DNA from: CAZQGO01 sp964593065
Lineage (GTDB): Bacteria; Oederibacteriota; JAAXVQ01
Reading direction: 5' to 3'
Assembly (NCBI GenBank): GCA_964593065.1
Contig: CAZQGO010000019.1
Span: 1-60,865 of the forward strand
DNA length: 60,865 nt
Each line of letters starts with the position of its first letter. Position 1 is the first letter of the stretch. This document shows positions 42,052-49,722 of this stretch, one piece after another. The position numbers and the translations under genes were made by a program. The notes under the pieces were generated by a model that made no database searches, was not told the DNA's origin, and saw only the letters and a list, made by a program, of their open reading frames with translations.

Positions 42052-43041
42052 TTAAAAAATCCAGGCCAGGGACAAAATCACGCCGTAATCGTTCTGCAAA
42101 AAGCCCCCCAGGAGATCGAAGGCCAAGTCCGGCCGGGTGAAGTAGCGGATCCCGAGATAATAATTCTGCTCATCGAGCCAGTCCGGAAGGCTGTCCCACA
42201 GGAGGTAGACGTAGAGCCTTTCCGGGTCGGGAACGATTTCCAAGGCGGCCCGGGCCCCGAATTCGCCCCGGGAAAGCGCCCGTTCGTCCGCTCCTAAGCG
42301 CCCGGTTTGGAACTCGCCCGCGGCCTCGGCATGCAGGCGGATGGCTTCCAGCAGCGAGAGCAGGGTGCCGGTGACCTCCAAGGATCGGCCCAAGGCGCCG
42401 AAGTCCTTCGACAGCGTAAGGCCCAGGCGAACGCGGTTGCCGCGGAAGATGTTCTCCCGGATTTCGCCCAGCGTGCGGTGGTTGAGAAACAAGCCCCGCA
42501 GCAGGAGGGACAGGGCGGGTTTGGACGAAGCGGGATTCTCGGGCAGGAGCAGGTAGCGCAGGCCAAGGCCCACGGTGCTGCTGGCGCCGAAAGCCGACAT
42601 CCGGGCGGAGATCATCAGCTCTTCCATGGCTCCCCAGCCGAGCGCCACTTCAATCCCGGGGGTCCGGCTTAAGAAAAAGCCCAGATCCACCTCGGTCCGG
42701 TCGACGGCGGGGATATAGGCGGAAAAGTAATAGGGGTTCTGCGGCCGTTCCTTGTGCACGGGCGGCAATGCTCCGCCGGACGCCGCGGGGGCCGTTTCGC
42801 CCCCCGGGGCCGAGGTGGCAGTTTCTGCGGCGGGCGCGGGCGTCGGCGAGGGTGGGGGTGCGGGAGCGGGCCGCAGGAGCGTGTCGATGGGCTCGGCCTC
42901 GAGCAGATCGTCTTCCGGCGCCAAGGGCTCGAGGGTCGGGGAAGCCTGCGGCATGCTGGTCTGCGCCCAGGCGGAGGCTACGATCCCGGGCCGGAGGGCG
43001 ACTGCCACGAGCAAGAGGATGGTTGGAAAGAGGCGACTCAT
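42052..43041 (-). CDS. Predicted outer-membrane beta-barrel protein, unknown family
   Basis: The 329-aa protein has a signal peptide (about 1-26), a Pro/Ala/Glu-rich stretch (about 30-95) and a C-terminal part of alternating polar and hydrophobic segments (VDLGFFLSRTPGIEVALGWG, SSTVGLGLRYLLLPE, GVILSLAWIF). It ends in Phe, as outer-membrane barrels recognised by BamA do. I recognise no family. GGAGGG lies 11 nt before the ATG. It precedes the TPR lipoprotein by 155 nt, with that gene's promoter in the gap, and follows ahcY by 37 nt. Confidence 0.75.
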   Translation of the reverse strand: MSRLFPTILLLVAVALRPGIVASAWAQTSMPQASPTLEPLAPEDDLLEAEPIDTLLRPAPAPPPSPTPAPAAETATSAPGGETAPAASGGALPPVHKERPQNPYYFSAYIPAVDRTEVDLGFFLSRTPGIEVALGWGAMEELMISARMSAFGASSTVGLGLRYLLLPENPASSKPALSLLLRGLFLNHRTLGEIRENIFRGNRVRLGLTLSKDFGALGRSLEVTGTLLSLLEAIRLHAEAAGEFQTGRLGADERALSRGEFGARAALEIVPDPERLYVYLLWDSLPDWLDEQNYYLGIRYFTRPDLAFDLLGGFLQNDYGVILSLAWIF

Positions 43042-43078
43042 CGCCGCATGCGCCCTCCGCCGAATGGGTTCGTGCGCG

Positions 43079-44332
43079 TTACGTCCCGAGTTCCCAGGAA
43101 TTGAGGTACTTCTTCTGCTCGGGAGTCAAGGTGTCGATGGCCACGCCCATGCTGCGCAGTTTCAGCACTGCGATTTTCTGGTCCAGGATCTCCGGGACGG
43201 GGTAAACCTTGCGTCCCAGCTGCCGGCCGCGGTGGACGATGTACTCGGCGGCCAGGGCCTGGTTGGCGAAGCTCATGTCCATGACCGAGGCCGGATGGCC
43301 CTCGGCGGCCGCCAGGTTGACCAGGCGTCCTTCGGCCAGCACGTTCACCCGCCGGCGGTTGGGCAGGGTGAATTGCTCGACGAATTCCCGCACGCGGCGC
43401 ACGCTCACGGCCCGGCGGCGCAGGCGGTCCAGCTGAAGTTCCACGTTGAAATGGCCGGAATTCGCGACGATGGCGCCATCCTTCATCTGCTGGAAATGCT
43501 CGTAGCGGATGACGTTCACGTTGCCCGTCAAGGTCACGAAAATGTCCCCCAGTTTGCAGGCCCGGCCGATCGGCATCACCCGGTATCCGTCCATGACCGC
43601 CTCCAGGGCCTTCAAAGGATCCACTTCCGCCACCACCACGTTGGCCCCCAAGCCGTGGGCGCGCATGGCCACCCCGCGGCCGCACCAGCCGTAACCGCTG
43701 ACCACGAACGTGCGCCCCGCCACCAGCCGGTTCGTGGCGCGGACGATACCGTCCAAGGTGCTTTGGCCGGTCCCGTAGCGGTTGTCGAAAAAGTGCTTCG
43801 TCTTGGCGTCGTTGACCGCAATGATGGGATAGGCCAGCACGCCCTTGGCTTCCATGCTGCGCAGGCGGATCACGCCGGTCGTGGTTTCCTCCGTGCCGCC
43901 CCGGATACCGGGCAGCAGCTCGCGGCGCGTCTTCATCGCCGTGGACACCAGGTCCGCGCCGTCGTCCATCGTGATGTGGGGCCGCGTGTCCAGGGCGGCG
44001 TGGATGTGCCGGTAATAGGTGCGGTGATCCTCGCCCTTGATGGCGAAAATGGGGATGCGCGCGTGCTTGACCAAGGAGGCGGCCACGTCGTCCTGGGTGG
44101 ACAGGGGGTTGCTGGCGCAACCCACGACCTGCGCCCCGCCGGCCTTGAGGGTGATCAGCAGGTTGGCGGTTTCGGTGGTGATGTGCAGGCAGGCGGCCAG
44201 CCGCACTCCGCGCAGCGGCTTTTGCCGGGCGAAGCGCTCCCGGATGATTTTCAGCACCGGCATGTCTTCATCCGCCCAGGCAATCCGTTTCTGCCCTTTC
44301 GCCGCCAACTGGATGTTCTTGATATGGGACAC
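43079..44332 (-). CDS. ahcY: Adenosylhomocysteinase
   Basis: AhcY hydrolyses S-adenosylhomocysteine to adenosine and homocysteine with bound NAD. The 417-aa protein has LAACLHITTETANLLITL, EETTTGVIRL, DNRYGTGQSTLDG, the NAD-binding loop VVSGYGWCGRGVAMRAHG and NSGHFNVEL. It ends YLNSWELGT and lacks the short C-terminal tail of the eukaryotic type, as in archaeal and thermophile enzymes. The start is GTG at 44330-44332 with AAGGAGG 6 nt upstream. It follows metK by 54 nt, so SAM synthesis and recycling are coupled. Confidence 0.95.
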   Translation of the reverse strand: MSHIKNIQLAAKGQKRIAWADEDMPVLKIIRERFARQKPLRGVRLAACLHITTETANLLITLKAGGAQVVGCASNPLSTQDDVAASLVKHARIPIFAIKGEDHRTYYRHIHAALDTRPHITMDDGADLVSTAMKTRRELLPGIRGGTEETTTGVIRLRSMEAKGVLAYPIIAVNDAKTKHFFDNRYGTGQSTLDGIVRATNRLVAGRTFVVSGYGWCGRGVAMRAHGLGANVVVAEVDPLKALEAVMDGYRVMPIGRACKLGDIFVTLTGNVNVIRYEHFQQMKDGAIVANSGHFNVELQLDRLRRRAVSVRRVREFVEQFTLPNRRRVNVLAEGRLVNLAAAEGHPASVMDMSFANQALAAEYIVHRGRQLGRKVYPVPEILDQKIAVLKLRSMGVAIDTLTPEQKKYLNSWELGT

Positions 44333-44386
44333 GCCGTTCCTCCTTGAAATGACCTGGCTTTGGGACCGTATTGCCAAAAATTGTTC

Positions 44387-45562
44387 CTAGTTCCGCCGCC
44401 GGCCGGTTTTGCGCAAATAGGGCACCGCGGCCCGGCGCAGGCTGAAGACCTGATCGGTTTTTTCCCAGCTGAATTCGGAACGTCCGAAGTGTCCGTAGGC
44501 GGCGGTCTGGCGGTAGATGGGGCGGCGCAACTTCAGGTGCGTGATGATGCCCCGGGGCGTGAGGGGAAAAATCTGGCGCACGAGCTTGACCAGGACCTCT
44601 TCCGGAATCACCGCGGTGCCGAAGGCGTTCAACATGACGGAGGTCGGTTCGGCCACTCCGATGGCATAGGACAGCTGAATCTCGCAACGTTCGCACAATC
44701 CGGCCGCGACCACGTTCTTCGCGATATACCGGGCCATGTACGCGGCCGAGCGGTCCACCTTGGACGGGTCCTTTCCGGAAAAACAACCGCCACCGTGCCG
44801 GCCCATGCCGCCGTAGGTATCCACGATGATCTTGCGGCCCGTCAAGCCCGTGTCCCCGTGGGGCCCGCCCACGGTGAAGCGCCCCGTGGGGTTGACGTAC
44901 ACCTTCAGCCGCCGGTCCCGGAGCCGGGCCGGAATGACGGGGCCGATCACGTATTTCAGGATGTCGCGGTGGATGCGCTCCTGCCGGACTTCGGGCGCGT
45001 GCTGGCAGGAGATCACCACGGCATCCACGCGCACGGGCCGCCCCTGGCGGTATTCCACGCTGACCTGGGATTTCCCGTCCGGGCGCAGGTATTTCAGCCG
45101 GCCCTGCTTGCGCATCTGGGCCAGCTTCCGCACCAGCCGGTGCGCCAGATGGATGGGCATGGGCATGAGCTCGGGCGTTTCCCGCGCGGCGTACCCGAAC
45201 ATCATTCCCTGGTCCCCGGCACCCTCGCGGTCCACTCCCAGCGCGATGTCCGGCGACTGGGTCTGGATGGCGGTCAGCACCGAACACGTCTTGGCGTCGA
45301 AGCCCATTTCCGCCTGGGTGTACCCGATGTCCGAGATCACCTGGCGCACCAGGTCGGGCACGTTGAAATGCACCTTGGTGGTGATTTCGCCGGAAACGAT
45401 CACCAGTCCGGTGGTTAAAAGGGTCTCGCACGCGACGCGGCCCTGCGGGTCCTTGGCCAGCACGGCATCCAGGACCGCGTCCGAAATTTGATCGGCCATT
45501 TTATCCGGATGGCCTTCCGTCACCGATTCGGACGTAAAAATAAAGTCGCCCTTGCACTCCAT
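44387..45562 (-). CDS. metK: S-adenosylmethionine synthase
   Basis: MetK makes S-adenosylmethionine from methionine and ATP. The 391-aa protein has FTSESVTEGHPDKMADQISDAV (shown in part: SESVTEGHPDK), GAGDQGMMFGYA, GRFTVGGPHGDTGLTGRKII, YGGMGRHGGGCFSGKDPSKVDRS and ACGL-like GLCERCEIQLSYAIG. GGGAGG lies 5 nt before the ATG at 45560-45562. A consensus promoter and an intrinsic terminator lie in its leader. ahcY follows. The radical SAM gene on the other strand starts 249 nt away. Confidence 0.97.
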   Translation of the reverse strand: MECKGDFIFTSESVTEGHPDKMADQISDAVLDAVLAKDPQGRVACETLLTTGLVIVSGEITTKVHFNVPDLVRQVISDIGYTQAEMGFDAKTCSVLTAIQTQSPDIALGVDREGAGDQGMMFGYAARETPELMPMPIHLAHRLVRKLAQMRKQGRLKYLRPDGKSQVSVEYRQGRPVRVDAVVISCQHAPEVRQERIHRDILKYVIGPVIPARLRDRRLKVYVNPTGRFTVGGPHGDTGLTGRKIIVDTYGGMGRHGGGCFSGKDPSKVDRSAAYMARYIAKNVVAAGLCERCEIQLSYAIGVAEPTSVMLNAFGTAVIPEEVLVKLVRQIFPLTPRGIITHLKLRRPIYRQTAAYGHFGRSEFSWEKTDQVFSLRRAAVPYLRKTGRRRN

Positions 45563-45584
45563 GTCAGCCTCCCGAGCCCCGCCT

Positions 45585-45624
45585 GAACAAAAATAAACAA
45601 AACCCGGGCCGAAAGAGCCCGGGT
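45585..45624 (-). terminator. Intrinsic terminator inside the metK 5' leader (possible attenuator)
   Basis: On the minus strand ACCCGGGC and GCCCGGGT (45602-45609 and 45617-45624) form an 8-bp stem with loop TCTTTCG, followed by TTTTGTTTATTTTTG (45587-45601). It lies between the metK promoter and start codon, so it must be bypassed for expression. The sequence CGAAAG just upstream (minus strand) can pair with CTTTCG in the loop, a possible antiterminator arm. No known SAM riboswitch is recognised. Confidence 0.7.
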
Positions 45625-45637
45625 GGCCTTTCGCAGG

Positions 45638-45666
45638 ATTATAAACAGTGGGCGGGAACCTGTCAA
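45638..45666 (-). promoter_or_regulatory. Consensus promoter of metK-ahcY
   Basis: On the minus strand TTGACA (45661-45666) and TATAAT (45638-45643) are 17 nt apart, a perfect sigma70 consensus. Transcription would begin just upstream of the leader terminator. Confidence 0.8.
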
Positions 45667-45713
45667 GCCCAACCCCCGAAACCTTCGGGCTTGAAAGGGT
45701 TGCGCCCCAACCC
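45664..45713. promoter_or_regulatory. Two inverted repeats in the metK/radical-SAM divergent region
   Basis: CAAGCCC (45664-45670) and GGGCTTG (45687-45693) form one inverted repeat touching the metK -35 hexamer; GGGTTG (45697-45702) and CAACCC (45708-45713) form a second, 3 nt away. They could be operators for a regulator of SAM metabolism. No regulator gene lies nearby, so this is a suggestion. Confidence 0.4.
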
Positions 45714-45726
45714 TCCGGCTTCGGCA

Positions 45727-45755
45727 TTGCCATTTCGGCCCGGCCGGCATAGCAT
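45727..45755 (+). promoter_or_regulatory. Predicted promoter of the radical SAM gene
   Basis: TTGCCA (45727-45732) and TAGCAT (45750-45755) are 17 nt apart, 57 nt before the GTG start. It diverges from the metK promoter across the inverted repeats. Confidence 0.5.
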
Positions 45756-45811
45756 GGACCCCGGGACGGCGGTTTTTCCGCAGGGTCCCGGAGGTCGAAC
45801 GGGAGGATGGC

Positions 45812-47152
45812 GTGCCGCCGCGTTTGCTGCTGATCAATCCCTGGATCTACGATTTTGCCGCCGCGAACCTGTGGGCCTCACCCCTCGGCCTGCTGCAGGT
45901 CGCGGAATGGCTTTCCGCGTACACGCCCAGCCTGTTTTGGCTCGATTGCCTGGAGGGAGCCACGGCCCCGCCCCCCTATCACGTCGGGAAATTTTCCAAA
46001 ACCGTTCTGCCCGCGCCGGCGCCGCTGGCCTGGATCCGCCGCCGCTACGGCCGGTACGGAATCTCGCGGGACGAATTTTCCCGCCGGCTGCGGGCCGCAC
46101 TGCCGTTGGATGCCATCCTGATCACGGGCATCATGACCTACTGGTATCCCGGCGTGCAGGCGGCCGTGCGCTTGTGCCGCGAACTGGCGCCCGGCGTGCC
46201 GGTAATCCTGGGCGGGATTTATGCCCGCCTGTGTCCGGAACACGCCCGGCGAAACTCGGGCGCGGACGAAGTCTACAGCCAGGCGCTGGGGCCGGACCTG
46301 CTGGGGGTATTCTCCCGGTTCGGTTTGGACCTCAAACCCCGCCGCGCCGCCCTGCCGTATTACCGCCTGGATTTCTATTCCCCCCTGCCCTACGCGCCCC
46401 TGTTCACCTCCGCCGGCTGCCCCTGCGCCTGCAGCTATTGCGCCTGCGCCCGGCTGCACGACGCGTACCGGCGCTTCCCCCTGCCGCAAGTGCTGCAGGC
46501 CCTGCGGGAACTGCACGCCCTGGGCGCGACCGACTTTGCGTTTTACGACGACGCCCTCCTGCACGGGGCGGAGGGACACCTGCAACCCTTGCTGCGGGAG
46601 GTGGTCCGGTTGGGCCTGCCCGTGCGCCTGCATACGCCCAACGGCCTGCATGCCCGCTGGCTGGACGCCCGCACCGCCCGCTTGATGCGCGCCGCCCATT
46701 TCAAAACCCTGCGTCTCGGCCTGGAAACCGTGAACCCGGCCCGGCAGCGTTCCACGGGGGATAAAGTCCGGTGCGAAGACGTGGAGCGGGCCGTGTCCGC
46801 CTTGAAAGACGCGGGATTTTCCAAACAGGACATCGGCGTATACCTGATGTACGGGCTGCCCGGACAAAGCTGGGGAGAAGTGGAAGACGGCGTGGCCTTC
46901 CTCCGGGAACTCGGCGTCCGGATCTGCCTGACCGAATATTCCCCGATTCCGGGAACGCCGCTGTGGGAGGAAATGGTGCGGGCGGGCTCCGTGGACGCGG
47001 ACCTCGACCCCCTGCTGACGAACAACTCGGTCTTCGCGCTTTGGCGCGGGGGGGAAACCCGGCGCAGGGAGATCAACGATTTGAAAAACCGGGTGACCGC
47101 CTACAACCGGAGCGAATCAGTCCCGGTGGGCCGGGGACATAATCTTGTTTAA
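45812..47152 (+). CDS. B12-binding-type radical SAM protein
   Basis: The 446-aa protein has an N-terminal cobalamin-binding-like fold (about 1-175; LLLINPWIYDFA, VPVILGGIYARL), then a radical SAM domain with the iron-sulfur cysteines in TSAGCPCACSYCACARL, FAFYDDALLH, LHTPNGLHARWLD, LRLGLETVNPARQ and VYLMYGLPGQSW. The DxHxxG motif of tight cobalamin binding is not seen. The start is GTG at 45812, with GGGAGG 5 nt upstream. It is one of five plus-strand genes and shares a regulatory region with metK, which makes its cofactor. Substrate unknown. Confidence 0.88.
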   Translation: MPPRLLLINPWIYDFAAANLWASPLGLLQVAEWLSAYTPSLFWLDCLEGATAPPPYHVGKFSKTVLPAPAPLAWIRRRYGRYGISRDEFSRRLRAALPLDAILITGIMTYWYPGVQAAVRLCRELAPGVPVILGGIYARLCPEHARRNSGADEVYSQALGPDLLGVFSRFGLDLKPRRAALPYYRLDFYSPLPYAPLFTSAGCPCACSYCACARLHDAYRRFPLPQVLQALRELHALGATDFAFYDDALLHGAEGHLQPLLREVVRLGLPVRLHTPNGLHARWLDARTARLMRAAHFKTLRLGLETVNPARQRSTGDKVRCEDVERAVSALKDAGFSKQDIGVYLMYGLPGQSWGEVEDGVAFLRELGVRICLTEYSPIPGTPLWEEMVRAGSVDADLDPLLTNNSVFALWRGGETRRREINDLKNRVTAYNRSESVPVGRGHNLV

Positions 47153-47259
47153 TTTTAGTCCGAAACGTGCTAAAAAATATCTGTTTGCGAATCTGATCCA
47201 GGTCACCGTTCCGGTCGCCGTTCGGAGGGGACCTCATTTACGCCGCGAGGTGATTGGGC

Positions 47260-47625
47260 ATGGCTGAATACGGGAGTGCCAATTTTGATCGCCGCCAGTA
47301 CCCGCGGCTGGACGCGGATATTCCCGTCGCCTACGAAGTCAGCGACCAAAAACTCCCCGACGGCATCACGGCGAACATTTCCCTGGGCGGCTTGATGGTC
47401 CTGCTTCCCCACGAGGTCCACCGCGGCGATGTCCTGGAACTCACCATGCGCTTGCCCACCGAGGGCGAAGAGCGGGCCTTCCGGGTCCGGGCCGAGGTCG
47501 TCTGGGCCGAGAACGTTCAAACCGAGGGCGATTACATCTGCCGGGCGGGATTGCGCTTTTTCGAAATGTCGCCCAAGTCCTTTCAAGTTTGGAAATCTTT
47601 CCTGGACACCTGGTACAACAAGTAA
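47260..47625 (+). CDS. PilZ domain protein
   Basis: The 121-aa single-domain PilZ protein has DRRQYPRLDADIPVAYEV (RxxxR-like c-di-GMP contact) and ANISLGGLMVLLP (the NxSxxG contact), then VRAEVVWAENVQ and AGLRFFEM. The ATG at 47260-47262 is chosen with GAGGTG upstream rather than a TTG two codons earlier. It is like the PilZ protein at 25307-25702 but not close enough to call a recent copy. It follows the radical SAM gene by 107 nt and is convergent with the lipid-kinase gene. Confidence 0.88.
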   Translation: MAEYGSANFDRRQYPRLDADIPVAYEVSDQKLPDGITANISLGGLMVLLPHEVHRGDVLELTMRLPTEGEERAFRVRAEVVWAENVQTEGDYICRAGLRFFEMSPKSFQVWKSFLDTWYNK

Positions 47626-47645
47626 ACCGAGCACGGACGGGGCGC

Positions 47646-48623
47646 TTAGCCCGCCACCTTCAGCACCCGGGGCACGACTTCGATGTGCACCGGGGTTCGG
47701 CACAAGTATTCCGCATCCACGTGCACGTGATGCCGTCCCCGCTTGTACACCGTGATTTTCTTCGCCCGCACGTACTCCACGTCGAGGTACTTTTTCAGTT
47801 CCCCGCGGCGCAACCCCCAGAGATAGCCGATGAGATTGAAAAGTCTCTTGCGCTTGAAGATGCACACGTCCAGGTAGCCGTCTGTCATGTCGGCGTTGGG
47901 GGCCATAACCATTTCCCCGCCGTAATACTGGCCGTTACCGACCAGGATGAAATAGCCCCTGCGCAGGATGGATTCCTCGTCCATCCTCAGGAAGATTCGT
48001 CGAAAAGGATAGAAAAAGAAGCGCCGCATGGCCACCAGGCCGTAAGCCAAAACCCCCCAGGCTTTTTTCAACCGCGAATCCACCCGCCGGATCACGTAAG
48101 CGTCGAATCCGATGCCCGCCATGCAGATGAAATAATGCCCGTTGACCCGGCCGAGGTCCACGCGCCGGACGCCGTCTTCCAAGATGGCGCGGCAGGCCTG
48201 CAGCGGATCGGCCGGCAGGCGCATCTGCAGCCGGAACACGTTGACCGTGCCGGTGGGCACGACACCCAGGGCCGTTTCCGAGCCGGCCAGGCCGTTGACC
48301 ACTTCGTTGATGGTGCCGTCGCCGCCGACCGCCACCACCAGGTCATACCCCAAGGCGACGAATTTTTTGGCCAGCGGCGTGCCCTCGCCCGGAGCGGTGG
48401 TCACGGCAACGTCCGCGGTCAGGCCATGGTCGCGGAAAAAGGCTTGAATCAGCAACAGCGGGTTTTCGCCCTTGGGAAGTTTAGGCACGGGCGCCTGTTT
48501 GAGTCCCAGCAGGATTTTGATCAGGACGGGCAGGCGGGGTCCCTGGCCGGAAAACGGATTGTAAATAATGGCCGCCTTGCGGAAAGACGCGGGGGTTTTT
48601 CCGGTGCTGGCTGAATCGGTCAT
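47646..48623 (-). CDS. Diacylglycerol kinase-family lipid kinase
   Basis: The 325-aa protein belongs to the DagK/YegS lipid-kinase family, with AAIIYNPFSGQGP, the ATP motif VVAVGGDGTINEVVNGLAG, VVPTGTVNVFRLQM and a C-terminal beta-sandwich (YFILVGNGQYYGGEMVMAPNADMTDGYLDV). The usual GTxND of the second motif reads GTVNV here, losing the Asp, but the Asn and the other motifs remain. It may recycle diacylglycerol to phosphatidate or make related lipids. It lies between PilZ and the BadF-type gene; substrate unknown. Confidence 0.88.
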   Translation of the reverse strand: MTDSASTGKTPASFRKAAIIYNPFSGQGPRLPVLIKILLGLKQAPVPKLPKGENPLLLIQAFFRDHGLTADVAVTTAPGEGTPLAKKFVALGYDLVVAVGGDGTINEVVNGLAGSETALGVVPTGTVNVFRLQMRLPADPLQACRAILEDGVRRVDLGRVNGHYFICMAGIGFDAYVIRRVDSRLKKAWGVLAYGLVAMRRFFFYPFRRIFLRMDEESILRRGYFILVGNGQYYGGEMVMAPNADMTDGYLDVCIFKRKRLFNLIGYLWGLRRGELKKYLDVEYVRAKKITVYKRGRHHVHVDAEYLCRTPVHIEVVPRVLKVAG

Positions 48624-48674
48624 GACGGGTCTCTCTCGGCGGCGGACCGACCCTTTTCCGGCGGATGACGCGGG

Positions 48675-49457
48675 TCAGTCGGCCGGTTTGGCGGCCACCA
48701 GGGCCGCCCCCAGGGAATTGATGAACTGCGGCGCCTCGGGGACGTCAATGGGCACGCCGAGCTTCGCCTCCAGGGCGGCGCGCAAGCCCGGGTTCTTCGC
48801 GCCGCCGCCGTTGAAGGAGACGATCTCCTGCAGCCCGACTTTCTTCACCAGGGCCAGGACGCGTTCCGCGATGGAATGGTGGATGCCGGCGATGATGTCC
48901 TCTTTCTTCACTTCCTGGGCCAGCAAAGAAATGACCTCGCTCTCGGCGAAAACCGTGCAGGTGGCGTTGATGGCGATTTCCCTCCCGGATTTCAAGGCCA
49001 GTTCCCCGAGCTCCCCCAGCTCCACTTCCAGGGCGCGGGCCATGACCTCCAGGAAGCGTCCGGTGCCGGCCGCGCATTTGTCGTTCATGGCGAAATCGGC
49101 GATTTCACCGTCCGGGTCCAGGGCGATGACCTTGATATCCTGGCCGCCCAGATCGATGATGTTGCGGATCACACCCCGGGGCGAACCCAAATGGGTCGTA
49201 CCCTGGGCGCAGGCCGAGATCTCGGTGATGGTCCTGTCCCCGAATTCCACCACGCGCCGGCCGTAGCCCGTGGAGACCACGCGCTGTAAATCCGTCCGCT
49301 TCAGGCCCGCCGCCTGCAGCGCCTGCTCCAGCACGCCCTGGGCGGCCTGCTTGGGCCGGCTGCCGGTCGGCAGCACCGCCCTGGCTGCGATCTGCCCGTC
49401 CCGGAGGATCAGGGCCTTGGTGGCCACCGAGCCGATGTCCACGCCCCCCGTGATCAC
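48675..49457 (-). CDS. BadF/BadG/BcrA/BcrD ATPase family protein (dehydratase activator-like)
   Basis: The 260-aa protein matches the 2-hydroxyacyl-CoA dehydratase activator (HgdC) class, an ASKHA ATPase with GVDIGSVATKALIL (phosphate-1), STGYGRRVVEF, DLGGQDIKVIALD, DKCAAGTGRFLEVMA (the cysteine that ligates a [4Fe-4S] cluster at the dimer face) and FNGGGAKNPGL. It normally feeds electrons to a dehydratase or benzoyl-CoA reductase, but no such partner is here. The start is GTG at 49455-49457 with GGAGG 5 nt upstream. It overlaps a 44-aa ORF by 4 nt. Confidence 0.88.
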   Translation of the reverse strand: MITGGVDIGSVATKALILRDGQIAARAVLPTGSRPKQAAQGVLEQALQAAGLKRTDLQRVVSTGYGRRVVEFGDRTITEISACAQGTTHLGSPRGVIRNIIDLGGQDIKVIALDPDGEIADFAMNDKCAAGTGRFLEVMARALEVELGELGELALKSGREIAINATCTVFAESEVISLLAQEVKKEDIIAGIHHSIAERVLALVKKVGLQEIVSFNGGGAKNPGLRAALEAKLGVPIDVPEAPQFINSLGAALVAAKPAD

Positions 49458-49588
49458 CGCAGCCTCCCCCGGAAGGCCTCGCTGCGGGCCCGCAACCCCT
49501 CCACGTCCTCCTGGCCCGTATCCGGGTGCGGCGTCGGCAGGGACAGCCGTTTCTCCTTCAGCACCTTGTCCATCCGGTCCCACTCCAT
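49454..49588 (-). CDS. Short ORF (44 aa) coupled to the BadF-type gene
   Basis: The frame 49588-49454 encodes 44 residues, rich in Arg/Lys/Glu, with RMDKVLKEKRLSLPTPHPD and RSEAFRGRLR, and its TGA overlaps the GTG of the BadF-type gene (GTGA). The overlap suggests a coupled gene. An internal ATG at 49571-49573 has GGAG about 9 nt upstream and would give 39 aa. No domain is visible. Coding status is uncertain. Confidence 0.4.
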   Translation of the reverse strand: MEWDRMDKVLKEKRLSLPTPHPDTGQEDVEGLRARSEAFRGRLR

Positions 49589-49722
49589 GGCAAAAAGTCG
49601 GCACAATCTTAAATCATGGCGATGATCCCGTCCAGCGTAAATTCCCCGGCCGGGTTCCAAGCTCGGCCACCGCGGTCCTGGCGCGTCACGAAGGAGAACG
49701 TTAGGTTGTTCTGGCGGGATGC

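Noticed and set aside
45563..45640. Known SAM riboswitch before metK
   Set aside because: The transcript before the terminator is too short for SAM-I and lacks recognised SAM-II or SAM-IV elements; reported as an unnamed leader instead.
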